Assembly: GCF_012844345.1 (NCBI RefSeq)
Contig: NZ_CP051625.1
Span: 186,001-250,000, forward strand
Direction of reading: 5' to 3'
DNA: 64,000 nucleotides
Origin: Pseudomonas sp. gcc21
GTDB lineage: Bacteria; Pseudomonadota; Gammaproteobacteria; Pseudomonadales; Pseudomonadaceae
The notes under the pieces are model-generated. The model ran no database searches. It was not told the DNA's origin and saw only the letters and a list, made by a program, of their open reading frames with translations. Position 1 is the stretch's first letter, and each line of letters begins with the position of its first letter. Shown here piece by piece: positions 28,533 through 36,011 of the stretch. Position numbers and translations under genes: made by a program.

Positions 28533-29840
28533 TCAGCACCACGTCCCGCCGCCTGATGTCAGATAATCTGCCCACGCCTGCATCAGCACGCGGCGCTCAT
28601 CAAGTAGCTCATCCCGAGCATAGGCCGCACGAGTGGCATCATCGTTGACGTGAGCTAACGCCAGCTCGGCCCATTCATCAGGGAAACTGGTGAGGTCGCC
28701 GCTGGACATGCGGTAGCTGGTGTTGCGACGAGACCAATCTTTGAACGTGCTTCGAGCTGTGCCATGTGGCGTGGCTATACGCTGTTGCTCTCTGTCCAGG
28801 TATCCCTTGCCGCCCTTGTTGATCGACTGCTGATGCATGTCTTTAATCAGTTTGGAAAGCGTGTTATCTGACAAGGCCATGCCATTCTTGCCGGGGAAGA
28901 TCAGTTTTGACCTCGACGCGCGTGAGCAGCATTCAAGCACATTAACGGCGTCGCTCGATAGCGGCACCCGGTGCAGCCGACCGGACTTCATTCGTTCGGC
29001 TGGCACGGTCCAGACCCGACTTTTAAAGTCTATTTCGTCCCAGGTGGCACCTCTGATTTCACCCGATCGCGCTGCGGTTAGAACGGCGAAGGCGAGGGCG
29101 CGCGCGCTGACCGATTCTCGGTTCAAGAGATCGTCCAAAAAGCCTGGAACCGCCTCGATTGAAACTCGCGGATGGTGTTTCTTCCCTCCGGCTTTCCTGG
29201 CCAGTTTGGAGGGATCAGGGAGCCGGCCCTTCAGCGATTCGGGCCAAGATGCCGGACTCGGACCGCTACAGTAGCGGTTCTGAATCGCGTAGGTGAATAC
29301 GTTGTCCATCCGCTGGCGGACGCGCGTGGCGGTTTCGTTTTTGGTCAACCACAAGTCACGAAGGGCGCCAAGAACATCGTCTGCCGTTATTTCTGCAATG
29401 GCGCGGTCTCCGAAATGAGGAAAAGCATAGGTTTCGAGCGTGTTGATCCACTGAGCCGAGTGTTTTGCGTTCTTAAACTCCAGTTTTTTGACCGCGTAGA
29501 CCTCGCGTGCAAGCTCGACAAAGGTTCGCCTCTGGGCCTGGCTAGCGACAAGAGCAGCCTTAGCCTCCTTGCGCGCCTCGATGGGATCAATGCCGGAACG
29601 AATCGACTCTCGCATCTCCCGGGCGGTGAGTCGAGCGCCGGCCAAAGTCACTGCGGGATAACCGCCCAAGCCGATGTCTCGGCGTCTGCTTCCGACCATG
29701 GTGCGCAGTATCCAGGAGCGCGACTGTCCGGAGCCGACCTGGAGCAAAAGCCCCGGAACACCTCCGACGGCGTAGAGACCCGGAAAGGTTAATCGTCTAA
29801 CTTCGGTGGCAGATAGTTCTTTGGCGATACGGGGCATCAA
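28533..29840 (-). CDS. P4-type tyrosine integrase
   Basis: 435 aa. An N-terminal DUF4102-like arm-binding region (LTFPGLYAVGGVPGLLLQVG, WILRTMVGSRRRDIGLGGYP) is followed by a core-binding domain and a catalytic domain with AARSGEIRGATW, HGTARSTFKDW, LALAHV and the Tyr of TRAAYAR. Arg, His, Arg, His and Tyr are all present, so it may be active. Such integrases insert islands into tRNA or other conserved 3' ends; no tRNA is next to it here. Either of two adjacent ATGs (29840, 29837) may start it. Confidence 0.88.
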   Translation of the reverse strand: MMPRIAKELSATEVRRLTFPGLYAVGGVPGLLLQVGSGQSRSWILRTMVGSRRRDIGLGGYPAVTLAGARLTAREMRESIRSGIDPIEARKEAKAALVASQAQRRTFVELAREVYAVKKLEFKNAKHSAQWINTLETYAFPHFGDRAIAEITADDVLGALRDLWLTKNETATRVRQRMDNVFTYAIQNRYCSGPSPASWPESLKGRLPDPSKLARKAGGKKHHPRVSIEAVPGFLDDLLNRESVSARALAFAVLTAARSGEIRGATWDEIDFKSRVWTVPAERMKSGRLHRVPLSSDAVNVLECCSRASRSKLIFPGKNGMALSDNTLSKLIKDMHQQSINKGGKGYLDREQQRIATPHGTARSTFKDWSRRNTSYRMSSGDLTSFPDEWAELALAHVNDDATRAAYARDELLDERRVLMQAWADYLTSGGGTWC

Positions 29841-30044
29841 TCAGGAACCGGCAGGTTAAGTATGAGTCGCCAAGTTCCGATTCGTCAGGCCTAGCAACCG
29901 TGTACTAGGGGATTCTCTCAACAAACGTCAAAGCAGCAAGCGCCCCCCAGGATGGGAAGCGTACGGTGAGGTGGCAGGGGCGGGGGGCGCTCTAATTCCG
30001 GATTAGCTTCGTTTGGAGGGCTGGTCGGCCAGCGCTACAAGCAG

Positions 30045-30332
30045 CTATCGCTGCCCACCCAGCGCTTCAATTTCCTCGCGCACCTGACGCAGCAGATCAT
30101 CGAGGCTGAGCGTACTGTCTTTTTGAAGATACGTAGCCGCAAGCAACGAAAGCGGGTGCACGTCCAGCACCGAAGCTAGCTGTCCAACCTTGTCTATGGT
30201 CGGGTTTTTTAGACCCCGTTCCAGTGCGCTGAGGTAAGTCCGGCTGCTGATCGTATCAAAGTCTTCTTGGGCCAATTTGCGCTGTTTCCTGAATCGCTTG
30301 AGGACGGTTCCGAACGCTTCATGATCTTCCAT
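30045..30332 (-). CDS. XRE-family helix-turn-helix regulator
   Basis: 95 aa from the ATG at 30332 with CGGAGC upstream; the frame is open further but without a better start. FGTVLKRFRKQRKLAQEDFD, SRTYLSALERGLKNPTID and VGQLASVLDVHPLSLL form a classical Cro/CI-type DNA-binding domain. An inverted repeat in the divergent promoter region (30373-30395) is its likely operator, controlling itself and the small plus-strand ORFs. Confidence 0.8.
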   Translation of the reverse strand: MEDHEAFGTVLKRFRKQRKLAQEDFDTISSRTYLSALERGLKNPTIDKVGQLASVLDVHPLSLLAATYLQKDSTLSLDDLLRQVREEIEALGGQR

Positions 30333-30372
30333 ACGATTGCTCCGTAAAAGGAAGTATGAGGCCTCGCTGAAT

Positions 30373-30395
30373 ACTATAGCGCTACAAGCTATAGT
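30373..30395. promoter_or_regulatory. probable operator of the XRE regulator
   Basis: ACTATAGC and GCTATAGT flank a 7-base spacer GCTACAA. The site lies 41 bases upstream of the XRE start and 71 bases before the divergent small ORF. Confidence 0.6.
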
Positions 30396-30465
30396 GTGCA
30401 AAAAATTGGGCGTATGGCTGGTGTAGGCTCGTCCAGCTTCAAAAATTCGAAGCGAGGACCGCACG

Positions 30466-30642
30466 ATGATCTTCACCACCCACGCCAACTGGCTGATCAA
30501 TAGCTATTTTGAAGAAGGCGTGCTTCCGCTGGGCGAGCGGTTTTACGCGATGATCGAGTTGGGCCTCAATATCCCGATCTACGTAGTCGAGGTTCTTTAT
30601 GACGTGGGGAAGGAGATGCGAATTGGCAGCGGTTTCTTGTGA
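30466..30642 (+). CDS. 58-aa protein divergent from the XRE regulator
   Basis: The ATG at 30466 follows a GAGGA site. MIFTTHANWLINSYFEEGVL then LGERFYAMIELGLNIPIYVV and VGKEMRIGSGFL: a small, mostly helical protein without a recognised domain. Its stop overlaps the next start (GTGA). Control by the adjacent XRE regulator is likely. Confidence 0.5.
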   Translation: MIFTTHANWLINSYFEEGVLPLGERFYAMIELGLNIPIYVVEVLYDVGKEMRIGSGFL

Positions 30643-30881
30643 GCCAGTTTGACGACGCGCTCAGACTGGTTCAACCCGGCATGGAGAGTCGTGCGATAAG
30701 CATCCTGCTGCCCAGGCCGGCATCCGCTAGTTATGATATGGCGCTCGGGTTCATTGAGCGAGTCAAAGTAGGCAAAACTAAAGACGGTAGGGTTTCACGG
30801 TTGTTTACCTGCTCAGGAGGTAAGCAATACATGGATCCTGGCCATACGTTCCAGGGACTGACGAGGAAGCGGCCTCGTTAA
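30639..30881 (+). CDS. 80-aa protein of unknown function
   Basis: A GTG start overlaps the previous stop by four bases, so it is probably translated by coupling. MSQFDDALRLVQPGMESRAI and a basic C-terminus (GLTRKRPR) are seen. No family is recognised. Confidence 0.45.
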   Translation: MSQFDDALRLVQPGMESRAISILLPRPASASYDMALGFIERVKVGKTKDGRVSRLFTCSGGKQYMDPGHTFQGLTRKRPR

Positions 30882-30969
30882 GCCCTAAAACCATCTATCT
30901 GAATACGAAGTCCAAGCCGGTGGCTTTTGTGGACGACGATGATGAGCGATGAGGAGCTCGTCCCCGACT

Positions 30970-31269
30970 ATGCCAGATGAGCGGACCAGAGCCGTACTGG
31001 AGACGAGAGAATTTCTATCGGGCATAACGCAGAACGTAGCGGTGCCGGACGAGGTACGGCGAAAGGCGAAGGCAATACTGAGGCTTTACGCCGACCGGCG
31101 CCATTTGGCGTCCGTGGCGAACGTTTACGCGAAGTTGAGTTCGGCGGCGCTTGATGACCAGAGCGTGGAGTTGTTTTTGATGAATGGCCCCGTCTTCGAG
31201 GATCCAGAGCGCGCAGACACGGGAACATCTCAAAGCATCCGTCAGAAACACCGTAGGAACATGTTATGA
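30970..31269 (+). CDS. BPSL0761-family small protein, second copy
   Basis: 99 aa from the ATG at 30970 (MPDERTRAVLETREFLSGIT), after GAGGAG; upstream ATGs also exist. VRRKAKAILRLYADRRHL matches the corresponding part of the 84-aa protein at 27955. The C-terminal part differs. Its stop overlaps an ATG at 31266 (ATGA). Confidence 0.6.
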   Translation: MPDERTRAVLETREFLSGITQNVAVPDEVRRKAKAILRLYADRRHLASVANVYAKLSSAALDDQSVELFLMNGPVFEDPERADTGTSQSIRQKHRRNML

Positions 31270-32062
31270 GCACTAAAATCTCCTTCGCGACGGGCCTTAG
31301 TTTCATCTCTGGGAAGAGCTTTTCTCTCAGGACAACGCAGAGGTGTTTCTCAAGATCGAATATCCACGAGGGATCGCCTTCGAGCGGTGTTCGGAGAATC
31401 AAAAGGAGAGCGTGATCGTAGCCATCCCAACCGAGGTGATGGATCGTATCGCAGGCTCATGGATCGAGAAGCGGAAATCCGACGCCGCAGCTTGGGTGTC
31501 CGAAGCAGACATGGGCGCCTCGCCGATCGAGGCAGAAGAAAGCGTTCTTGAGGGTTGCGCCGCGACAGGCCTCATTGAGGCTCCCGCCGCCAAAGAGTCT
31601 GCCGAGATGCAGATGCGCTATATCCAGCGCGTACCTAAAAGCTATCTAGTGCGCAAGGTCGTACGTGGAAAGGTAAAGCAGCGATTCTTCCCAGCGGTGT
31701 TCCAGAAACATGTCCACTTTGACGACATGCCCTATCCTCAAATCTATCGCATGCCTCCCGTTCCGACACCTCTAGGCGCTGTCGATTCGTCATTCGAAGA
31801 CCATCCGTTCGCCAACCTAAAAAAATCTCGCGCTCCAAATGCTGATCGTCAGCTTCTCAGGCCAAGGTCCGGGCTGCGCGCTCCCGTCGGAGCTTCAAAC
31901 GCCGAATTTGCTGAATTAGCCAACCCCAGGCAGCGCTGTGATCCTTCAAACTCCGCTGACAAACCCAAAGCAGGAAAAGGTCATGTTCTTCACGGTGAAA
32001 GAGGTCGCAGAGCGGTACAAGGTCAATGCATCGACGATCTGGCGTTGGCAAAGGAAGGGTAA
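31266..32062 (+). pseudogene. unrecognised gene with an apparent frameshift near 31,303
   Basis: The ATG at 31266 reads MSTKISFATGLSF, then the likely continuation HLWEELFSQDNAEVFLKIEY is one frame over, meeting at about 31,303. From there the frame stays open to 32062. Taken together it would be a protein of about 265 aa with a basic middle (YLVRKVVRGKVKQRFFPAVF). The last 80 bases overlap the alpA gene, so the C-terminus may also be altered. It could equally start at the GTG at 31343. Function is unknown. Confidence 0.4.
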
Positions 32063-32153
32063 ATTCCCAAAGCCGATAAAGATTGAAGGTGTCACGCGTT
32101 GGACCGAGAAGACGTTAGAGGTATACGACGAGGCGCTGGCGGATATGGAGTGA
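31983..32153 (+). CDS. AlpA-family regulator, second copy
   Basis: 56 aa from the ATG at 31983, with AGGAAAAGG upstream: MFFTVKEVAERYKVNASTIW and RWQRKGKFPKP. It has the same fold as the product of 23318. It is convergent with the seven-gene cassette that ends at 32267. Confidence 0.8.
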   Translation: MFFTVKEVAERYKVNASTIWRWQRKGKFPKPIKIEGVTRWTEKTLEVYDEALADME

Positions 32154-32266
32154 CGTCATCGGCATCTGAAAAGATTATGGGCGAACCGAATCGCCCCCAG
32201 TATTCAAACAGCCCGCCTTTGCGGCATGGTTGGATGATCGCTCGCCAGACCTGTGGGCGATTGCGG

Positions 32267-32689
32267 CTAGGTACAAAAATCCGGACAAGACCCGAAATGT
32301 TTTTCGTATAGCTCGACAGTTTCGGCTAATGCCGCTTCAGACTCGTTGTAGTCCTCCTCGCCATATATGCCGAGGTAGGGATAGTGATCAATAAAGCGCC
32401 CAAACACGGCGTGGCAGTCCAGACGATAGGCTCGGGTATCAAGGATGTGTGCATGCCAAATGGCATGTGCCTCTTTGCTCGGTACCAGCGTGACGGAAGG
32501 GTATAGCTGTTTAAGTGTGAGGAAGCGTCGATACTCCCGCTCCGCTTTGTCCCATTCCGCCACGCTCATCGTGGCCCCAAGAGACGCCGTGTACTTGTGC
32601 TTCAGGCGTTCCAGATCGATACCCATGACCTGCGATTCCGAACCTTTACCGACTAGCTTTGAGTTAATTACTGGGGCGACGTGGCTCAT
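32267..32689 (-). CDS. stand-alone 'glycine-rich domain-containing protein-like' protein
   Basis: 140 aa. The pattern YPSVTLVPSKEAHAIWHAHI followed by DTRAYRLDCHAVFGRF and DHYPYLG is that of the glycine-rich domain-containing protein-like family (GRDP, PF07173 by memory), usually part of larger proteins. His79 and His81 (WHAH), Asp91, Cys92, His93 and His102 could form a metal site. It is the last gene of the seven-gene unit and overlaps the preceding gene by four bases, with AAAGGAAA upstream. Biochemical role is unknown. Confidence 0.65.
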   Translation of the reverse strand: MSHVAPVINSKLVGKGSESQVMGIDLERLKHKYTASLGATMSVAEWDKAEREYRRFLTLKQLYPSVTLVPSKEAHAIWHAHILDTRAYRLDCHAVFGRFIDHYPYLGIYGEEDYNESEAALAETVELYEKHFGSCPDFCT

Positions 32690-32997
32690 AAGTTTTGTTT
32701 CCTTTGGTCAGCGAGCATGGGCAGAGAAGGACGTCTTCGTTTCAGCTCGCGGTCCAGACGCTGACGTGTGATCAGAGCGCACGGGGTGTAGCCACCTTTC
32801 GTTATCTGATAAATGAGCCGAAACGACAGTCCGATTTTGAAGCGCAGCAGGGTTTTACAACAACGGATGGGCTTGCCGCCTAGTGCCGTATAGGGGATGC
32901 CAGTCCTTAGTCGTTGGTCGATTGCCCGGGCCTTGCTCTGATAGCACGGCTCAAGCTGATGGGGGCACGCTGCAATTACTTCGTCGATCGTATTCAT
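32686..32997 (-). CDS. RelE/ParE-like 103-aa protein
   Basis: ATG 32997 behind a strong GGGAGGG. The segment LLRFKIGLSFRLIYQITKGG and ALITRQRLDRELKRRR resembles the beta-sheet core of RelE/ParE-type toxins, and the N-terminus has four Cys in all. No antitoxin gene follows, so if the fold is right it may have another job in this operon. Overlaps are four bases with both neighbours. Confidence 0.45.
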   Translation of the reverse strand: MNTIDEVIAACPHQLEPCYQSKARAIDQRLRTGIPYTALGGKPIRCCKTLLRFKIGLSFRLIYQITKGGYTPCALITRQRLDRELKRRRPSLPMLADQRKQNL

Positions 32998-33593
32998 GGC
33001 CGTAACCCTCCCGGGCGGAGCGTACGCGCGAAGTAGTTCGCTATCGCCGAGGCAACCTTTTCGGCGGCACTCGCCTGATTCAGATCTGTTATATCTACCG
33101 ATATGGTGGTGCGTGCCTCCAGCTCTTGCAGCACCGTCTGTTTAAAGCTCTCGCTGATGGTTTCTAAATCCTCGGCGGTCATGCCACGTTGGGCCAGCCG
33201 TGCCAGCCGGGTTGTTTCGTCCAGGGTGATCAAGACAATGATGTCAGGTGAAACCAAGTGAGGCCCGATTGCGTCGAGATCCGCGGCGACGCCCCGAGCC
33301 TTTGCGTAGGCGACTGTCGAAGCCCAGTAGCGGTCCATTACCACGGAGCGGCCTTGATTCACCGTCATATGCGCCTTGCGACCTTCGCAGGAAACGGTGG
33401 CTGTATAGAACAGCGCCTTGGCCAGTTGATCATCACCGAAGGCCGCGATTGCCAGACCGCGAATGTCTTTGAAGCTGTCCCCGGGTGTGCTCATGAACTG
33501 GGCGTCGAGTCTCGACGCCAGAACTCTGGCTAGTGTGGACTTTCCTACACCGTCCAGACCTTCCAATACGATAAAGCGCGCGACAGTAGTCAT
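32994..33593 (-). CDS. thymidylate-kinase-family nucleotide kinase, CMPK2-like
   Basis: 199 aa from the ATG at 33593, with GGAGG upstream and one base shared with the radical SAM stop (TGATG). P-loop GLDGVGKST (12-20), DRYWASTVAYA (87-97) and a lid-like RLARLAQRGM. DRYW.ST..YA and the following PDIIVLITLDE...RL recall eukaryotic CMPK2 more than bacterial Tmk, which has DRxxxSTxAYQ. It should phosphorylate a nucleoside monophosphate. The substrate is unknown; a housekeeping tmk would be elsewhere. Coupling to the radical SAM enzyme suggests that it feeds that enzyme or acts on its product. Confidence 0.75.
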   Translation of the reverse strand: MTTVARFIVLEGLDGVGKSTLARVLASRLDAQFMSTPGDSFKDIRGLAIAAFGDDQLAKALFYTATVSCEGRKAHMTVNQGRSVVMDRYWASTVAYAKARGVAADLDAIGPHLVSPDIIVLITLDETTRLARLAQRGMTAEDLETISESFKQTVLQELEARTTISVDITDLNQASAAEKVASAIANYFARTLRPGGLRP

Positions 33594-34855
33594 CACAGGG
33601 CCTCCGCAATCTGCGTCATGGCTTTGTGGTCTGCTTCGGAAAAGCTGTTACTGGCGACTACGATGGGGATAGCCTTGCCTACGCTTTCACGCAGACCGTA
33701 TTTATCCTTTTGCTCGTACATGGGAGTGCCACGAAGCAGCATCAGAGGCCAGGCCATGATGCGAGGTGATCTCTGGCGTCTGCACCAATCCACCGACTCC
33801 TTGAAGCTGGCCAGAGTCTGGGTCGGTAAGCCGTAGATCAGGGATACCTCGAAGTCGAGGCCACGCTGTCTAACCATCGCCAGCTTCTGTTCCACCTTCG
33901 GCATGTTGTTCTGGCGATTGATGACCCGGCTTTCGAGCGCACTCGTGGTCTGCAAACCGAACTCCAGCGTGACATCAAGGCCTTTCAGCGCATCCAGGAA
34001 CGCCTCAGTCAGCATCTCGAAGCGGCACTGCAGGGCAATCTTCGCAGTGACCCTCGCTCGTTTGAGTAGATCTAGGACAGCGATAGCGTGGGAGTCTTCA
34101 GTATGAAAAATCGGGTCCAATACCGAGATACGTTTGACGCCGTGTCGGGCAAAGAGCTCTGCCTCGGCTTGCAAGCGTTCCAGGTCGAACGCTCTGGTTG
34201 GCATGCGTCCGTCCGCGTCGCGATGTTGGCAGAAGCCACATTTGAATCTGCAGCCGCGTTGAGTCTCCCATCGCATTTCAGGAGCAATTCGCACCACACC
34301 CTCAACGAAGGGCGACGGCAAGCCGTCGAGCGGAAGTGTGGCATGGAGGCCCTTATCTGGGTCGCCGGCTGCGTGCACCCCGCATTGATCCAATGGCACG
34401 TCTTGGGCGAGGTGTAGCATGGCCCTTTCACCGGCGCCACGGACGAACAGATGTGCTTCGGGATAGGCAGCTTCAAGCTTTCCAGCAGGCATATAGCTGA
34501 TCTGCGGCCCGCCGAGAACCACACGGGCCCCTTCCGGAAGCTGCAGATTTTTGATTATTCTGCAGACTGCATCGTCGTTCCAGACGAATGCCCCAAAACC
34601 GAGCAGCGAGCCAGGCCCCATCTCGTTCAGGGCGTGCTGGATGCGAGGCTGCAACTGCTCAAGGTCGAAAGCCTGATCATTGATGGTCGACTCCACCAAC
34701 CGATAGCGGATGCCGGCGGATTTTAAAGTGGCTGCGATAGACGCAATGCCCAGACTGGTCTTGCCATCGCCTTTCCGGCGCCAGTCAATCGAGACTAGGA
34801 CGACGTTGCGGGATGGTTGGGCGTTGCGGGTGGAATGGATAAGGTTGTCGTACAT
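33593..34855 (-). CDS. B12-binding-type radical SAM enzyme
   Basis: 420 aa from the ATG at 34855 (GGGAGCG upstream); the TTG at 34909 is less likely. The N-terminal 190 residues have the Rossmann-like pattern of a cobalamin-binding domain (LLGFGAFVWNDDAVCRII, RVVLGGPQISY) without a DxHxxG motif. The radical SAM core has Cys202, Cys206 and Cys209 (GCRFKCGFCQHR) for the 4Fe-4S cluster and later LEFGLQTTS and SLIYGLPTQT. Members methylate or rearrange unactivated carbon. It lies within an operon with a kinase and unknown proteins; the substrate is unknown. Confidence 0.8.
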   Translation of the reverse strand: MYDNLIHSTRNAQPSRNVVLVSIDWRRKGDGKTSLGIASIAATLKSAGIRYRLVESTINDQAFDLEQLQPRIQHALNEMGPGSLLGFGAFVWNDDAVCRIIKNLQLPEGARVVLGGPQISYMPAGKLEAAYPEAHLFVRGAGERAMLHLAQDVPLDQCGVHAAGDPDKGLHATLPLDGLPSPFVEGVVRIAPEMRWETQRGCRFKCGFCQHRDADGRMPTRAFDLERLQAEAELFARHGVKRISVLDPIFHTEDSHAIAVLDLLKRARVTAKIALQCRFEMLTEAFLDALKGLDVTLEFGLQTTSALESRVINRQNNMPKVEQKLAMVRQRGLDFEVSLIYGLPTQTLASFKESVDWCRRQRSPRIMAWPLMLLRGTPMYEQKDKYGLRESVGKAIPIVVASNSFSEADHKAMTQIAEAL

Positions 34856-34918
34856 GACACTGCGCTCCCGTGTAAGTAGGAACGCAGTGTTAATCTGTGG
34901 AATCCACAACCAAGGGTT

Positions 34919-35680
34919 CTAGCGAAATGAATCCAATAGGTCGTCGAAGTCCTTTGCCTGCTGATATTCGCGCAAAATTAACGCGCTATATTTCTGCAGT
35001 AACGGATTGTCGGTATCCAGCTGCGCAGCACAGGCATGGGCTTGCTCCAGATCCCGGTTGAGATAGTGAATCATCATGCCGTCCCCCACTGAAAGCGCGG
35101 CAGTCTGAGCGGCCAGCGCTTTCAATAGGTTGCCCTTATGCGGCCCAAGTCCCATTTGCGGCAACGCGTCGGCAAAAGGGTTTGACAGTCGGGTGGTACC
35201 GAGGTCTGCAGTCGGAAGTAAGTCCAGGAAGCTCACCAGCTCCTGACGCAGCAAACCGAGTCCGGCCAGGCTTTGGCGGTGGAAAAACAGCTCGCGCGCC
35301 CAGTTGGCGTATTCCTCCCGATGCCTATCGGAACTGAGAAACTCCACTACGATTTTTGGCTCACCAAACACCCCTTGAAGCAGGATGGCGTTACGGAACA
35401 GCGTGATATGGGCTGGGTTCATACGAACCCGATTGCGACTCCCGGTACTGTAGGCGAGCGGGGCCCAATCAAGCTCAAGGAGCACCGGCTTGGTGCGGTC
35501 TATCTGCCGATGCACGTCATGCTTCCCGTGGAAGGACGGGCATAGTGCGTTGGCCAAGGTCTTGAGGCTATCGAGTAGCTTGCCGTGCTGTGAGAGTGGC
35601 TTAGCTAGTCCAAATTCGACGCACAATATTTGCTCGAAAACTTCAGATTGCTCGGGCCAGCCGGAACGATCAGTGATCAC
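34919..35680 (-). CDS. unrecognised 253-aa protein of the cassette
   Basis: A GTG at 35680 overlaps the upstream gene by 11 bases. The sequence is helical, rich in Leu, Gln and His (HGKHDVHRQIDRTKPVLLEL, NRVRMNPAHITLFRNAILLQ) with a C-terminal TPR-like part (LEQAHACAAQLDTDNPLLQK). There is no signal peptide. The radical SAM start is 63 bases on. It may bind substrate for that enzyme, by position only. Confidence 0.6.
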   Translation of the reverse strand: MITDRSGWPEQSEVFEQILCVEFGLAKPLSQHGKLLDSLKTLANALCPSFHGKHDVHRQIDRTKPVLLELDWAPLAYSTGSRNRVRMNPAHITLFRNAILLQGVFGEPKIVVEFLSSDRHREEYANWARELFFHRQSLAGLGLLRQELVSFLDLLPTADLGTTRLSNPFADALPQMGLGPHKGNLLKALAAQTAALSVGDGMMIHYLNRDLEQAHACAAQLDTDNPLLQKYSALILREYQQAKDFDDLLDSFR

Positions 35681-36011
35681 AGGCTTTGCCTAAAACGGAA
35701 TCGATGTTGTCGTTACCGGTGTCCCAGCCGGAAAGTGCGGCTACTCGGCTCGCCAATTCATGCCAGTTTGTTGCACCGCAGTAACTTCTGCGCTGATACT
35801 CGCTGACTACGCCCATGCAGTAGCCGGCCAACATCGCCTCAGACAGGCTCGTCGTGGCAGCAGCCATCAAACGCTGCTGCTCATGGCTGGAGTAAATGGC
35901 GGTGAGCTCCTTACAACCTTGAACTAGCCTGGTCGAGTCGTCGGCAGCAGTGGACACCTGTGGCAGGGCGAGTGCCAGCAGCAGGGCGATGCATACAAGA
36001 GCCGACTTCAT
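35670..36011 (-). CDS. small secreted protein, Rap1a/Tai-like
   Basis: 113 aa with a signal peptide (MKSALVCIALLLALALPQVS) and three Cys in the mature part (QGCKEL, GYCMGV, SYCGAT) plus a C-terminal KACDH. The arrangement C...GYCMGV...C recalls Rap1a/Tai-type immunity proteins, but similarity is loose. It overlaps the membrane-protein gene by four bases. An exported protein in an otherwise cytosolic enzyme operon is odd. Confidence 0.5.
   Translation of the reverse strand: MKSALVCIALLLALALPQVSTAADDSTRLVQGCKELTAIYSSHEQQRLMAAATTSLSEAMLAGYCMGVVSEYQRRSYCGATNWHELASRVAALSGWDTGNDNIDSVLGKACDH

Noticed and set aside
33593..34855. Calling the radical SAM enzyme a viperin
   Set aside because: It has a long B12-type N-terminal domain and lacks viperin-like motifs; only the pairing with a kinase is similar.
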